Source of the DNA: an uncultured bacterium
Lineage (GTDB): Bacteria; Cyanobacteriota; Vampirovibrionia; Gastranaerophilales; Gastranaerophilaceae
Direction of reading: 5' to 3'
Assembly (NCBI GenBank): GCA_949299435.1
Contig: CASGAK010000159.1
Location: 1-7,255, forward strand
Length of the DNA stretch: 7,255 nt
The notes beneath the pieces were generated by a model. The model was not told the origin of the DNA, did no database searches, and worked only from the letters and a program-made list of their open reading frames with translations. Position numbers and translations under genes: made by a program. Positions 1 to 5,094 of this stretch are shown piece after piece. The stretch's first letter is position 1. Every line of letters starts with the position of its first letter.

Positions 1-16
1 TAAAAAAATAAAAGTA

Positions 17-45
17 TTGCATACCGACCAAAAAAGTGATAAAAT
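17..45 (+). promoter_or_regulatory. Candidate sigma-70-type promoter for the first pilin-like gene
   Basis: TTGCAT (17-22) lies 17 bases before TAAAAT (40-45), and TG at 37-38 gives an extended -10 (TGATAAAAT). The -35 is a poor match to consensus; the extended -10 carries most of the case. Transcription would start near 52 and leave a leader of about 25 bases before the ATG at 77. The left arm of an inverted repeat (20-29) overlaps the -35, so this may also be a regulated site. The sequence upstream of the window is unseen, so a promoter further upstream cannot be excluded. Confidence 0.4.
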
Positions 46-79
46 GAATATTATATTGGGTAATATGGAGGTCGGTATG
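20..79. repeat. 10-bp perfect inverted repeat spanning the promoter and the pilin start codon
   Basis: CATACCGACC (20-29) is the exact reverse complement of GGTCGGTATG (70-79), with a 40-base spacer. The right arm contains the ATG start codon and the last two bases of the GGAGG Shine-Dalgarno site. A second, inner pair, ATATTA (48-53) and TAATAT (61-66), could stack inside it. In a transcript that begins upstream of 20, this would hide the start codon and ribosome site. If transcription begins near 52, it can act only as DNA, for example as two operator half-sites. Confidence 0.6.
67..71 (+). promoter_or_regulatory. Ribosome binding site that fixes the pilin start
   Basis: GGAGG sits five bases before the ATG at 77. 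It decides between this ATG and the in-frame TTG at 17, which would add 20 charged residues ahead of a prepilin leader that must be short and basic. Confidence 0.8.
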
Positions 80-793
80 AAAAAAGCTTTCACATTAGCA
101 GAGGTATTGATAACCTTAGGCATAATCGGAATAGTCGCAGCTATGACAATGCCGATGTTAATAGGAAAATACAAAAAGCAAGTCACTGTAACGCAATTAA
201 AGAAAGTATATACTGTATTAAGTCAAATGGTATTACAAGCACAAGAGGATAATGGTCCGGTATACTTTTCGACTTCTGAGCAAGTAGATCCTAATGTAGC
301 AGAGAACTTTTTTAAATTATATTGGCTGCCTTATTTTAATAGCCCGACGGTTGCTAAAGAAGGTACAGTACCTTATGGAGTGGGTTTGCCATACTTATAC
401 AGAAATGGTACACAATTCGGAACAAATATTCATACAGAATATTCCTCAGGAAGATTGTTTTTTACAACAAATGACGGTACATCTTATTTTGTGTATATTA
501 TGGATTGGGATATAGAGTATGATGAAGATGGGAATCAAATCTCTCAAACTGCAAGATATGCTACCAAACAACAGGTATGGGTTGACTTAAACGGCATTAA
601 GCCCCCGAATATTGTCGGTAAAGATGTGTTTAGATTTAACGTGTTTTTTGATAATAATATAGTTAGACCTCATGGGTATGATAAAACCACAGACCAAATT
701 AATGAAGATTGCAGTCATACAGGTACAGGTAGTTGTTGTGCTGCAAAGATAATGCAAGATAGCTGGGAAATTAAAGATGATTACCCATGGTAA
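77..793 (+). CDS. Prepilin-type N-terminal cleavage/methylation domain protein (type IV pilin / type II secretion pseudopilin-like)
   Basis: A 238-residue surface or secreted pilin-like protein. A class III leader is visible: MKKA, then FTLAEVLITLGIIG with the conserved Glu at mature position 5 (residue 9), and a hydrophobic helix over about residues 5-29. Prepilin peptidase would cut between Ala4 and Phe5; Ala at -1 is less usual than Gly. An amphipathic helix (about 31-57) follows, then a globular domain with WVDLNG (168-173) and NIVGKDVF (178-185), then Cys212, Cys220 and Cys221 near the C-terminus. The protein is longer than a typical major pilin (~150 residues), which suggests a minor pilin or pseudopilin. 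It is a paralogue of the - strand pilin at 3580-4245. No pilus assembly genes (pilB, pilC, pilD) are in the window, so the specific machine is unknown. The start was chosen by the Shine-Dalgarno site and the leader. Confidence 0.85.
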   Translation: MKKAFTLAEVLITLGIIGIVAAMTMPMLIGKYKKQVTVTQLKKVYTVLSQMVLQAQEDNGPVYFSTSEQVDPNVAENFFKLYWLPYFNSPTVAKEGTVPYGVGLPYLYRNGTQFGTNIHTEYSSGRLFFTTNDGTSYFVYIMDWDIEYDEDGNQISQTARYATKQQVWVDLNGIKPPNIVGKDVFRFNVFFDNNIVRPHGYDKTTDQINEDCSHTGTGSCCAAKIMQDSWEIKDDYPW

Positions 794-829
794 TTTGTTT
801 GTGTTAGACTTAATTTGAAAAACAAATTA
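791..829 (+). repeat. Competing AT-rich hairpins between the pilin and activase genes
   Basis: TAATTTG occurs twice (791-797, which includes the pilin stop codon, and 811-817). Both copies can pair with the single CAAATTA at 823-829. The short hairpin has 7 bp with an AAAAA loop (811-829). The long one pairs TAATTTGTTT (791-800) with AAACAAATTA (820-829) over 10 bp. Both end just before the AAGGAAG ribosome site (831-837). There is no T-tract after them, so this is not a standard intrinsic terminator. AT-rich pairing makes chance occurrence fairly likely. Confidence 0.4.
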
Positions 830-844
830 TAAGGAAGTAAAATC

Positions 845-1852
845 ATGAGTTTAACAGTATATTTAGGGATAGATGTCGGATCCGTCACAACAAAACTGGC
901 ATTAGTTGATGAAAAAGGTAAGTATGTTGACAGTTACATGCTAAGAACTGCAGGAAAACCTGTTTTAGCAGTTCAAAAAGGTTTAAAAGAATTATATTCA
1001 AAAAAACTTACTGACTATAATGTAATGGGTGTAGGTACAACAGGATCAGGCAGAAATCTTGCAGGGGCTTTAGTTGGTGCTGATATTATTAAAAATGAAA
1101 TCACTGCCCATGCTGTCGCCGCAAGTATTAATGTGCCCGGTGTACAGACTATTCTTGAAATTGGAGGACAAGATAGCAAAATTATTATTTTGCGTGATGG
1201 CATAGTAACTGATTTTGCTATGAACACCGTATGTGCTGCTGGTACTGGTAGTTTTCTTGATCAGCAGGCAAACAGATTAAACGTGCCTATTGAAAAATTT
1301 GGTGAAACTGCTCTAAAATCCACAAACCCAGCTCGTATTGCCGGTCGTTGTGGTGTGTTTGCTGAAAGTGATTTGATTCACAAACAACAGCTCGGATATC
1401 CTGTAGAAGATTTATTATACGGACTTTGTCAGGCTTTAGTCAGAAATTATCTTTCAAACTTAGCTTTGGGTAAAGAATTGTTACCAATTATTACTTTCCA
1501 AGGCGGAGTTGCTACAAACCAAGGTATGGTAAAAGCGTTTGAAGAAGCTCTCGGACATAAAGTTGTAGTTCCTGAAAATCATCAGACTATGGGTGCAATC
1601 GGTGCGGCACTTCTTGCTATGGAAAATCATCAATATACTGAAGCTCAGACAAAATTCAAAGGCTGGGAAGTCGGTGATATGCATTTCCATTCTATAACTT
1701 GTGAATGCAACGGCTGCTCTAACAATTGTGAGGTTATTACAATTGTTGAAGGTAATGACGAAATTCAGCATGTCGAAAAAATTAAAGATATCAAAGGTAA
1801 TATCATTGCACGCTGGGGTGGTACCTGCGGAAGATGGGATATTACTAATTAA
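845..1852 (+). CDS. Acyl-CoA dehydratase activase (BadF/BadG/BcrA/BcrD / HgdC family ATPase)
   Basis: Family members hydrolyse ATP to drive one electron from a [4Fe-4S] cluster into 2-hydroxyacyl-CoA dehydratases or benzoyl-CoA reductases. Visible are the phosphate-1 motif GIDVGSVTTKLALVD (8-22), GVGTTGSGR (62-70), EIGGQDSK (105-112) and the sugar-kinase/Hsp70-like ATPase end FQGGVATNQG (218-227) with GAIGAALLA (250-258). The two cluster cysteines match HgdC: Cys130 in NTVCAAGTGSFL and Cys169 in GRCGVFAESD. A tail beyond the usual ~260 residues carries Cys286, Cys288, Cys291 and Cys295, then GGTCGRWD (Cys328). This tail resembles the linker seen where the activase is fused to a large dehydratase-like (DUF2229) domain, but here the protein stops there. 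No dehydratase subunit lies nearby, so the substrate is unknown. AAGGAAG at 831-837 supports the ATG start. It probably shares a transcript with ykgJ-like and rlmN downstream. Confidence 0.88.
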   Translation: MSLTVYLGIDVGSVTTKLALVDEKGKYVDSYMLRTAGKPVLAVQKGLKELYSKKLTDYNVMGVGTTGSGRNLAGALVGADIIKNEITAHAVAASINVPGVQTILEIGGQDSKIIILRDGIVTDFAMNTVCAAGTGSFLDQQANRLNVPIEKFGETALKSTNPARIAGRCGVFAESDLIHKQQLGYPVEDLLYGLCQALVRNYLSNLALGKELLPIITFQGGVATNQGMVKAFEEALGHKVVVPENHQTMGAIGAALLAMENHQYTEAQTKFKGWEVGDMHFHSITCECNGCSNNCEVITIVEGNDEIQHVEKIKDIKGNIIARWGGTCGRWDITN

Positions 1853-1866
1853 ATAATTGAGCTGAT

Positions 1867-2538
1867 ATGAAAGATTTAAATTCTATACTGGAGCATCAGC
1901 GGGAAAAATTTCGTGCAGCTTTCAAATCATCAGTTGAAGAAATTCAAAAACGAATAGATGAGCTAAGACCTGCTGATGTTCAAGATGATGTTTTTACTAA
2001 ATTCCCCTTGGACAGCTCAGGTAGAAAATGGCAAATGGCTGTGCTTGAAATGCTGGAAAAAGATATTTCAAAAGATGTCTTTGTAAAATTTCAGCAAATT
2101 TTAAATGAGAGAAACAACTATAAATGTAATGGTTGTGCGATCTGCTGTAATCTTGCTTGTAGTGAGTTTTCGCCAGATGAACTTAAAAAAAGAGCTGAAA
2201 ACGGTGACAATTTTGCAAGACAGTTTTTGAGTATATTTATTCCATATTCCACAAAAGAGGAAGCAAGAAAAGTCTATCCTGAATATATTGCACTTCTTGA
2301 AAAAAATAAAGAAAATGAAGTATATTTTTACCATTGTCCAAAGTTAACAAAAGATAAAAGATGTTCAGATTATGAAAATCGCCCTCAAATATGCAGGGAT
2401 TTCCCTGATAATCCTCTCACACTTTTACCTGTATCTTGCGGATTCTGCGGGTGGAAAGAAAAATCAGAGGATATGACACTTCTTCTTCATGCTATTATAG
2501 AGATTGTAGAATATTATAAAGAAAAAATACCGTTGTAA
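1867..2538 (+). CDS. YkgJ-family cysteine cluster protein (putative metal or Fe-S binding)
   Basis: A 223-residue soluble protein with the CxxCxxCC signature of the YkgJ/FliB-like family (PF03692): Cys87, Cys90, Cys93, Cys94 and Cys98 in CNGCAICCNLAC. It continues with Cys157 (YHCPKL), Cys166 (KRCSDYENRPQICRDFP, with Cys176) and Cys191/Cys194 (CGFCGW). All ten cysteines lie in the C-terminal two thirds. The arrangement 'CP.L..D..CS.YE.RP..CR.FP' is the family hallmark. The family is generally annotated as zinc- or iron-chelating; its biochemical role is not established. The first ~80 residues are cysteine-free, charged and probably helical, an extension beyond the core domain. The gene starts 14 bases after the activase stop and is followed 25 bases later by rlmN. 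The ribosome site is weak (TTGAGCTGAT just before the ATG), which hints at coupling to the activase. No transmembrane segment or signal peptide is seen. Confidence 0.85.
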   Translation: MKDLNSILEHQREKFRAAFKSSVEEIQKRIDELRPADVQDDVFTKFPLDSSGRKWQMAVLEMLEKDISKDVFVKFQQILNERNNYKCNGCAICCNLACSEFSPDELKKRAENGDNFARQFLSIFIPYSTKEEARKVYPEYIALLEKNKENEVYFYHCPKLTKDKRCSDYENRPQICRDFPDNPLTLLPVSCGFCGWKEKSEDMTLLLHAIIEIVEYYKEKIPL

Positions 2539-2563
2539 AAAAGCCTTAAAAAAGGACAGTTAG

Positions 2564-3583
2564 ATGAAAGTATTATCAGGATTAACATTAGAAGAAATAG
2601 AAAATATAACCGATGAATTACACGCATCAAAATTCCGAGCACGTCAAATTCATAATTGGATTTATTTGAAATCAGTAAAAGAAATTGATGAGATGACAGA
2701 TTTGTCAGTAAAATTCCGAGATGAATTGAAAAAAATAGCCACAGTCACTGATGTGAAGATAAAAGTAAAACAGGTAAGTACAGACGGGACTATTAAGTAT
2801 TTGATAGAATATCCAGACGGTGAGTGCGTAGAAACTGTTTTGATGAGGTTTGACAATCGTGCGAATTTAACAGCTTGTGTTAGTTCCCAAATCGGCTGTG
2901 CGGTAAACTGCTCTTTTTGTGCGACTGGAAAACGCGGATTTATAAGAAATTTAACTTATAAAGAAATTATCGAGCAAGTCTTGACAATCCAAAGAGATAC
3001 AGGACTAAAGGTGACAAATATAGTCTTTATGGGACAGGGAGAACCGCTTTTAAATCTTGATAATGTTTTGAAAGCTATGGAAATTTTCAATGAAAATTTC
3101 CAAATCGGAGCACGACGTCTTACTGTATCGACAAGCGGGATTGTGCCTCAAATTTATAAATTAGCTGAAAATGATATGCAATCTACACTTGCACTGTCTT
3201 TGCATGCACCAAATCATGAAATTCGCAGACAAATTATGCCGATAGAAAATAAATATGATATGAAAGAGCTTAAAATAGCACTTAAAAAATATGTAGAAAA
3301 AACAGGTAGAAGAATTACGATAGAATATCTTTTGATAAAGGATTTGAATGATTCCCCAGACGCAGCGAAAGAGTTAGCAGAATATCTCTTTGATATAAAA
3401 TGTAATGTAAATTTAATTCCATATAACCCGACAGCAAAAAATGATTATCAAAGACCTTCGAATAATTCAATTCAAAAGTTCAAATATTTACTTGAGCATT
3501 CAGGCAAAAAAGTTACCATACGTCTTGAACGCGGAGCAGACATAGATGCCGCTTGCGGTCAATTGCGTGGTAAAGTGGACTAG
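2564..3583 (+). CDS. rlmN: Dual-specificity 23S rRNA (A2503-C2) / tRNA (A37-C2) methyltransferase
   Basis: RlmN is a radical-SAM enzyme that methylates C2 of A2503 in 23S rRNA (and A37 of some tRNAs), which tunes the peptidyl-transferase exit region and fidelity. All hallmarks are present in 339 residues, close to the family norm. There is a helical N-terminal domain (about 1-95). The radical-SAM motif CxxxCxxC is at Cys112, Cys116 and Cys119 (GCAVNCSFCATG). GQGEPLLNLDNV binds SAM, followed by STSGIVPQI and LSLHAPN. The two mechanistic cysteines equivalent to E. coli Cys118 and Cys355 are Cys105 (ACVSSQIGC) and Cys331 (GADIDAACGQLRGK). No Cfr-specific feature was noted. AAAAAAGGA at 2548-2556 gives a good ribosome site seven bases before the ATG. 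It is the last gene of the probable pilin-activase-YkgJ-rlmN unit, and its stop codon overlaps that of the convergent pilin gene. Confidence 0.96.
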   Translation: MKVLSGLTLEEIENITDELHASKFRARQIHNWIYLKSVKEIDEMTDLSVKFRDELKKIATVTDVKIKVKQVSTDGTIKYLIEYPDGECVETVLMRFDNRANLTACVSSQIGCAVNCSFCATGKRGFIRNLTYKEIIEQVLTIQRDTGLKVTNIVFMGQGEPLLNLDNVLKAMEIFNENFQIGARRLTVSTSGIVPQIYKLAENDMQSTLALSLHAPNHEIRRQIMPIENKYDMKELKIALKKYVEKTGRRITIEYLLIKDLNDSPDAAKELAEYLFDIKCNVNLIPYNPTAKNDYQRPSNNSIQKFKYLLEHSGKKVTIRLERGADIDAACGQLRGKVD

Positions 3584-4245
3584 TTTTCTTTTGTTTGTGG
3601 ATACTTCATATTGTCGTGTTGCAAAATATATTTTGCACAACCCCAGCCAGCACCTCCAGCGTAGCAATCTTTTCCTGAGTGGGGGACAATTCTATCTTTT
3701 AGTATAAAAAACGAAAATACATCTTTTCCAATTTGATTAGGTAGTGTAGCACCATTTATATCAATCCAAATAAGACCACAAACATTACTGGTACCAGAAT
3801 CACTGTTTTGACAGGTTGTTGATTTACTATGCCTTATCCACAAATGACTGCCATCAATTAATGTCATTTTGTAATATTGTTCCGCTGTTTTATAAGAGCC
3901 AGGGCGTTCTGTCCCATTAAGTTCTATATATTTCTCAGCCATTCCGGGACAATCCATTTTTCCTCCACAGTCATTAGCTAATTTAAGTTCGGGTTTTAAA
4001 TTATTAACAAATTCTGTTGCACACTCCTCGGTGTACTCTGCACAAAACCCCCATTCATCGACATATCCGTGTTTACCAATTGCCATAAGCAGTGCTTGGC
4101 TCATGACAGAATAGAATTTTTTAACTTTTGCAACAGTTTCACGTTCTTTTCCATTATTGATTACCGTAGGCAAGGTCATAGCGGCTACAACACCTATAAT
4201 ACCAAGTGTTATGAGCACCTCAGCTAAAGTAAATCCTTTTTTCAT
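3580..4245 (-). CDS. Prepilin-type N-terminal cleavage/methylation domain protein (second pilin-like paralogue)
   Basis: A 221-residue pilin or pseudopilin-like protein on the opposite strand. The leader MKKG precedes FTLAEVLITLGIIG, with Gly4 at -1, Phe5 at +1 and Glu9 at mature position 5; the hydrophobic helix runs over about residues 5-28. The globular part is cysteine-rich (Cys68, 75, 93, 99, 145, 156, 194, 203), which suggests disulfides outside the cell. It shares WIDING (160-165), NQIGKDVF (170-177), RIVPHSG (185-191) and a terminal GCAKYIL (202-208) with the + strand pilin (WVDLNG, NIVGKDVF, NIVRPHG, CAAKIM), so both belong to one expanded family. GAGGAG at 4255-4260 lies nine bases before the ATG. 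Its 3' end converges on rlmN with a four-base stop overlap and no terminator. Which assembly system it serves cannot be told from this window. Confidence 0.87.
   Translation of the reverse strand: MKKGFTLAEVLITLGIIGVVAAMTLPTVINNGKERETVAKVKKFYSVMSQALLMAIGKHGYVDEWGFCAEYTEECATEFVNNLKPELKLANDCGGKMDCPGMAEKYIELNGTERPGSYKTAEQYYKMTLIDGSHLWIRHSKSTTCQNSDSGTSNVCGLIWIDINGATLPNQIGKDVFSFFILKDRIVPHSGKDCYAGGAGWGCAKYILQHDNMKYPQTKEN
3620..3637. repeat. 18-bp perfect palindrome in the 3' part of the - strand pilin gene
   Basis: TGCAAAATATATTTTGCA reads the same on both strands. It encodes the conserved CAKYILQ segment on the - strand and lies about 40 bases past the rlmN stop. As RNA it could fold on either strand, but no T-run follows on either side, so it is not a canonical terminator. 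Coding constraint plus AT bias may explain it. Confidence 0.6.
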
Positions 4246-4292
4246 AACTTCTATCTCCTCATATTATTAATAACAGGTTATAAACATATTAT

Positions 4293-4321
4293 AGTATAAA
4301 ACATGTTTTCTCTTTTGTAAA
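4293..4321 (-). promoter_or_regulatory. Candidate sigma-70-type promoter for the - strand pilin gene
   Basis: Read on the - strand, TTTACA (4321-4316) is separated by 17 bases from TATACT (4298-4293). Transcription would start near 4286 and leave a ~40-base leader before the ATG at 4245. The match and spacing are good. The spacer holds a 12-bp palindrome (4298-4309), which suggests control at this promoter. Confidence 0.55.
4298..4309. repeat. 12-bp palindrome, candidate operator in the divergent region
   Basis: AAAACATGTTTT is a perfect palindrome between the -35 and -10 of the - strand pilin promoter. It is just upstream of the extended -10 proposed for the abrB-like/dtd unit. A dimeric regulator bound here could affect both directions. 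The binding protein is unknown; the neighbouring AbrB-like protein is one candidate by position only. Confidence 0.4.
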
Positions 4322-4326
4322 GTACA

Positions 4327-4335
4327 TGGTATAGA
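4327..4335 (+). promoter_or_regulatory. Possible extended -10 promoter for the abrB-like/dtd unit
   Basis: TGGTATAGA fits an extended -10 (TGn plus TATAGA, 4330-4335). The -35 region (around 4307-4312, TTTCTC) is weak. Transcription would start near 4342 and leave a leader of about 20 bases. Confidence 0.3.
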
Positions 4336-4360
4336 CAATGTTTAAGTATGGGTGTATATT

Positions 4361-4516
4361 ATGGAAAGACGTTTATTTAGAACAGGAAACGGTTGGTCAC
4401 TTTTTATTCCTAAGGTAATCATTGAATTATTGAAAATTGACCCCGAAAATGACAATATAGAAATGCAAATAGAAAATGATATTTTGAAAATTAAAAAGGT
4501 AGAGAAAAAAGCATGA
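4361..4516 (+). CDS. Small AbrB/MazE/SpoVT-type DNA-binding domain protein (51 aa)
   Basis: A short gene of 51 codons. The product starts MERRLFRTGNGWSLFIPK and continues through IIELLKIDP, IEMQIENDILKI and a lysine-rich end. The pattern 'TGNGWSLFIPK...L.I.P....IE..IENDILKI' matches the swapped-hairpin AbrB/MazE fold, in which a G-N-S/G-W segment precedes (V/I)P and a final beta strand closes the domain. Members bind DNA as dimers, as transition regulators or as antitoxins. No MazF or VapC/PIN-like toxin lies next to it. Instead its last four bases, ATGA, overlap the start of dtd, a strong sign of a real coupled gene. The ribosome site is weak; an in-frame GTG at 4352 would add three residues (start, Tyr, Ile) and is an alternative start. 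Confidence 0.75.
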   Translation: MERRLFRTGNGWSLFIPKVIIELLKIDPENDNIEMQIENDILKIKKVEKKA

Positions 4517-4950
4517 AAGCACTTATCCAGAGAGTAAAAAAGGCATCAGTAAAAATTAATGGTGAATCGTATTCACAAATTGATGCAGGATTGTTGGTAT
4601 TTTTAGGGGTAGCAAAGGACGATACGGTCGAAAATAGTCAAAAATTAGCACAAAAAGTATTATCATTAAGAATTTTTGAAGATGATAATGAAAAAATGAA
4701 TTTTTCAATTTCAGATATAAAAGGACAAATCCTTGTTGTATCTCAATTTACCCTTTGTGGTGATTGCAAAAAAGGAACACGCCCGAGTTTTGATAATGCT
4801 GCAGCTCCTGATAAAGCGGTTTTGTTATATGAAGATTTTATAAGACAGCTTGAAAAATCTTCACTAATCGTGAAGACAGGAAAATTCAGAGCAATGATGG
4901 ATATTGAGCTAATTAATGATGGGCCTGTAACATTTTTAATCGAAAAGTAA
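4513..4950 (+). CDS. dtd: D-aminoacyl-tRNA deacylase
   Basis: Dtd frees D-amino acids (and glycine mischarged on tRNA-Ala) from tRNA in the cytoplasm, a chiral proofreading step. At 145 residues it has exactly the usual family length. Motifs seen: MKALIQRVKKASV at the start, GLLVFLGVAKDD (26-37), LRIFED (52-57), the active-site SQFTL (77-81) followed by CGDCKKGTRPSF, and NDGPVT (135-140) with the Gly137-Pro138 pair that excludes L-aminoacyl substrates. In the segment before it, GKFRAMM has Arg126 where many members have Gly (GxFGAxM). This is a mild deviation and probably tolerated. The start overlaps the stop of the small AbrB-like gene (ATGA), so translation is probably coupled. No strong ribosome site of its own is evident. 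Confidence 0.95.
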   Translation: MKALIQRVKKASVKINGESYSQIDAGLLVFLGVAKDDTVENSQKLAQKVLSLRIFEDDNEKMNFSISDIKGQILVVSQFTLCGDCKKGTRPSFDNAAAPDKAVLLYEDFIRQLEKSSLIVKTGKFRAMMDIELINDGPVTFLIEK

Positions 4951-4959
4951 TTTAACCTC

Positions 4960-4988
4960 TTGCAAATATTTTACTTTTGTGTTATTAT
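4960..4988 (+). promoter_or_regulatory. Candidate promoter for the zinc-ribbon/rimM/trmD operon
   Basis: TTGCAA (4960-4965) and TATTAT (4983-4988) are 17 bases apart; a perfect TATAAT also lies at 4986-4991, at a 20-base spacing. Transcription would start near 4995 and give a leader of about 100 bases. It is the best promoter candidate in the 144-base gap between dtd and the next gene. An 8-bp inverted repeat (AAAAGTAA 4943-4950, TTACTTTT 4971-4978) overlaps it and might slow read-through from dtd, but it has no T-run. Confidence 0.5.
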
Positions 4989-4994
4989 AATTAT

Positions 4995-5094
4995 ATTAAG
5001 TATATTGATATTTATATTATTACTGAGGAGTAATTAATTTTTTAAATCGATTTTTTATTATGCAATTATTTTTTTTAATTAAGAGGCTTTTAAT
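4995..5094 (+). promoter_or_regulatory. Long AT-rich leader with two Shine-Dalgarno-like sites
   Basis: TGAGGAG (5024-5030) is a strong ribosome-site match, yet no plausible start codon follows at normal distance. The site actually used for the gene at 5095 is AAGAGG (5081-5086), eight bases before the ATG. TAATTAA (5031-5037) can pair with TTAATTA (5075-5081), which would bring the two sites together. A 10-bp palindrome AAATCGATTT (5044-5053) lies between them. No known riboswitch or ribosomal-protein leader was recognised. Confidence 0.35.

Noticed and set aside
17..76. N-terminal extension of the first pilin from a TTG at 17
   Set aside because: It would add 20 residues before the short basic prepilin leader, and GGAGG sits correctly before the ATG at 77.
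804..833. Promoter TTAGAC-N18-TATAAG before the activase gene
   Set aside because: The -10 overlaps the ribosome site, and transcription would begin about five bases before the start codon.
1015..1771. Reverse-strand open frames across the activase gene (1015-1227 and 1481-1771)
   Set aside because: They lie inside a well-supported conserved gene, show no recognisable motif and have no upstream signals. Similar antisense frames at 2101-2334, 2662-2856, 5114-5365, 5785-6015 and 6269-6502 were dropped for the same reason.
4361..4950. Toxin-antitoxin pair made of the AbrB-like gene and its downstream partner
   Set aside because: The downstream gene is clearly dtd, a housekeeping deacylase, not a MazF, VapC or similar toxin.
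4943..4978. Intrinsic terminator after dtd (AAAAGTAA/TTACTTTT)
   Set aside because: The 8-bp AT-rich stem has a 20-base loop and no T-tract follows, so it does not meet the usual criteria.
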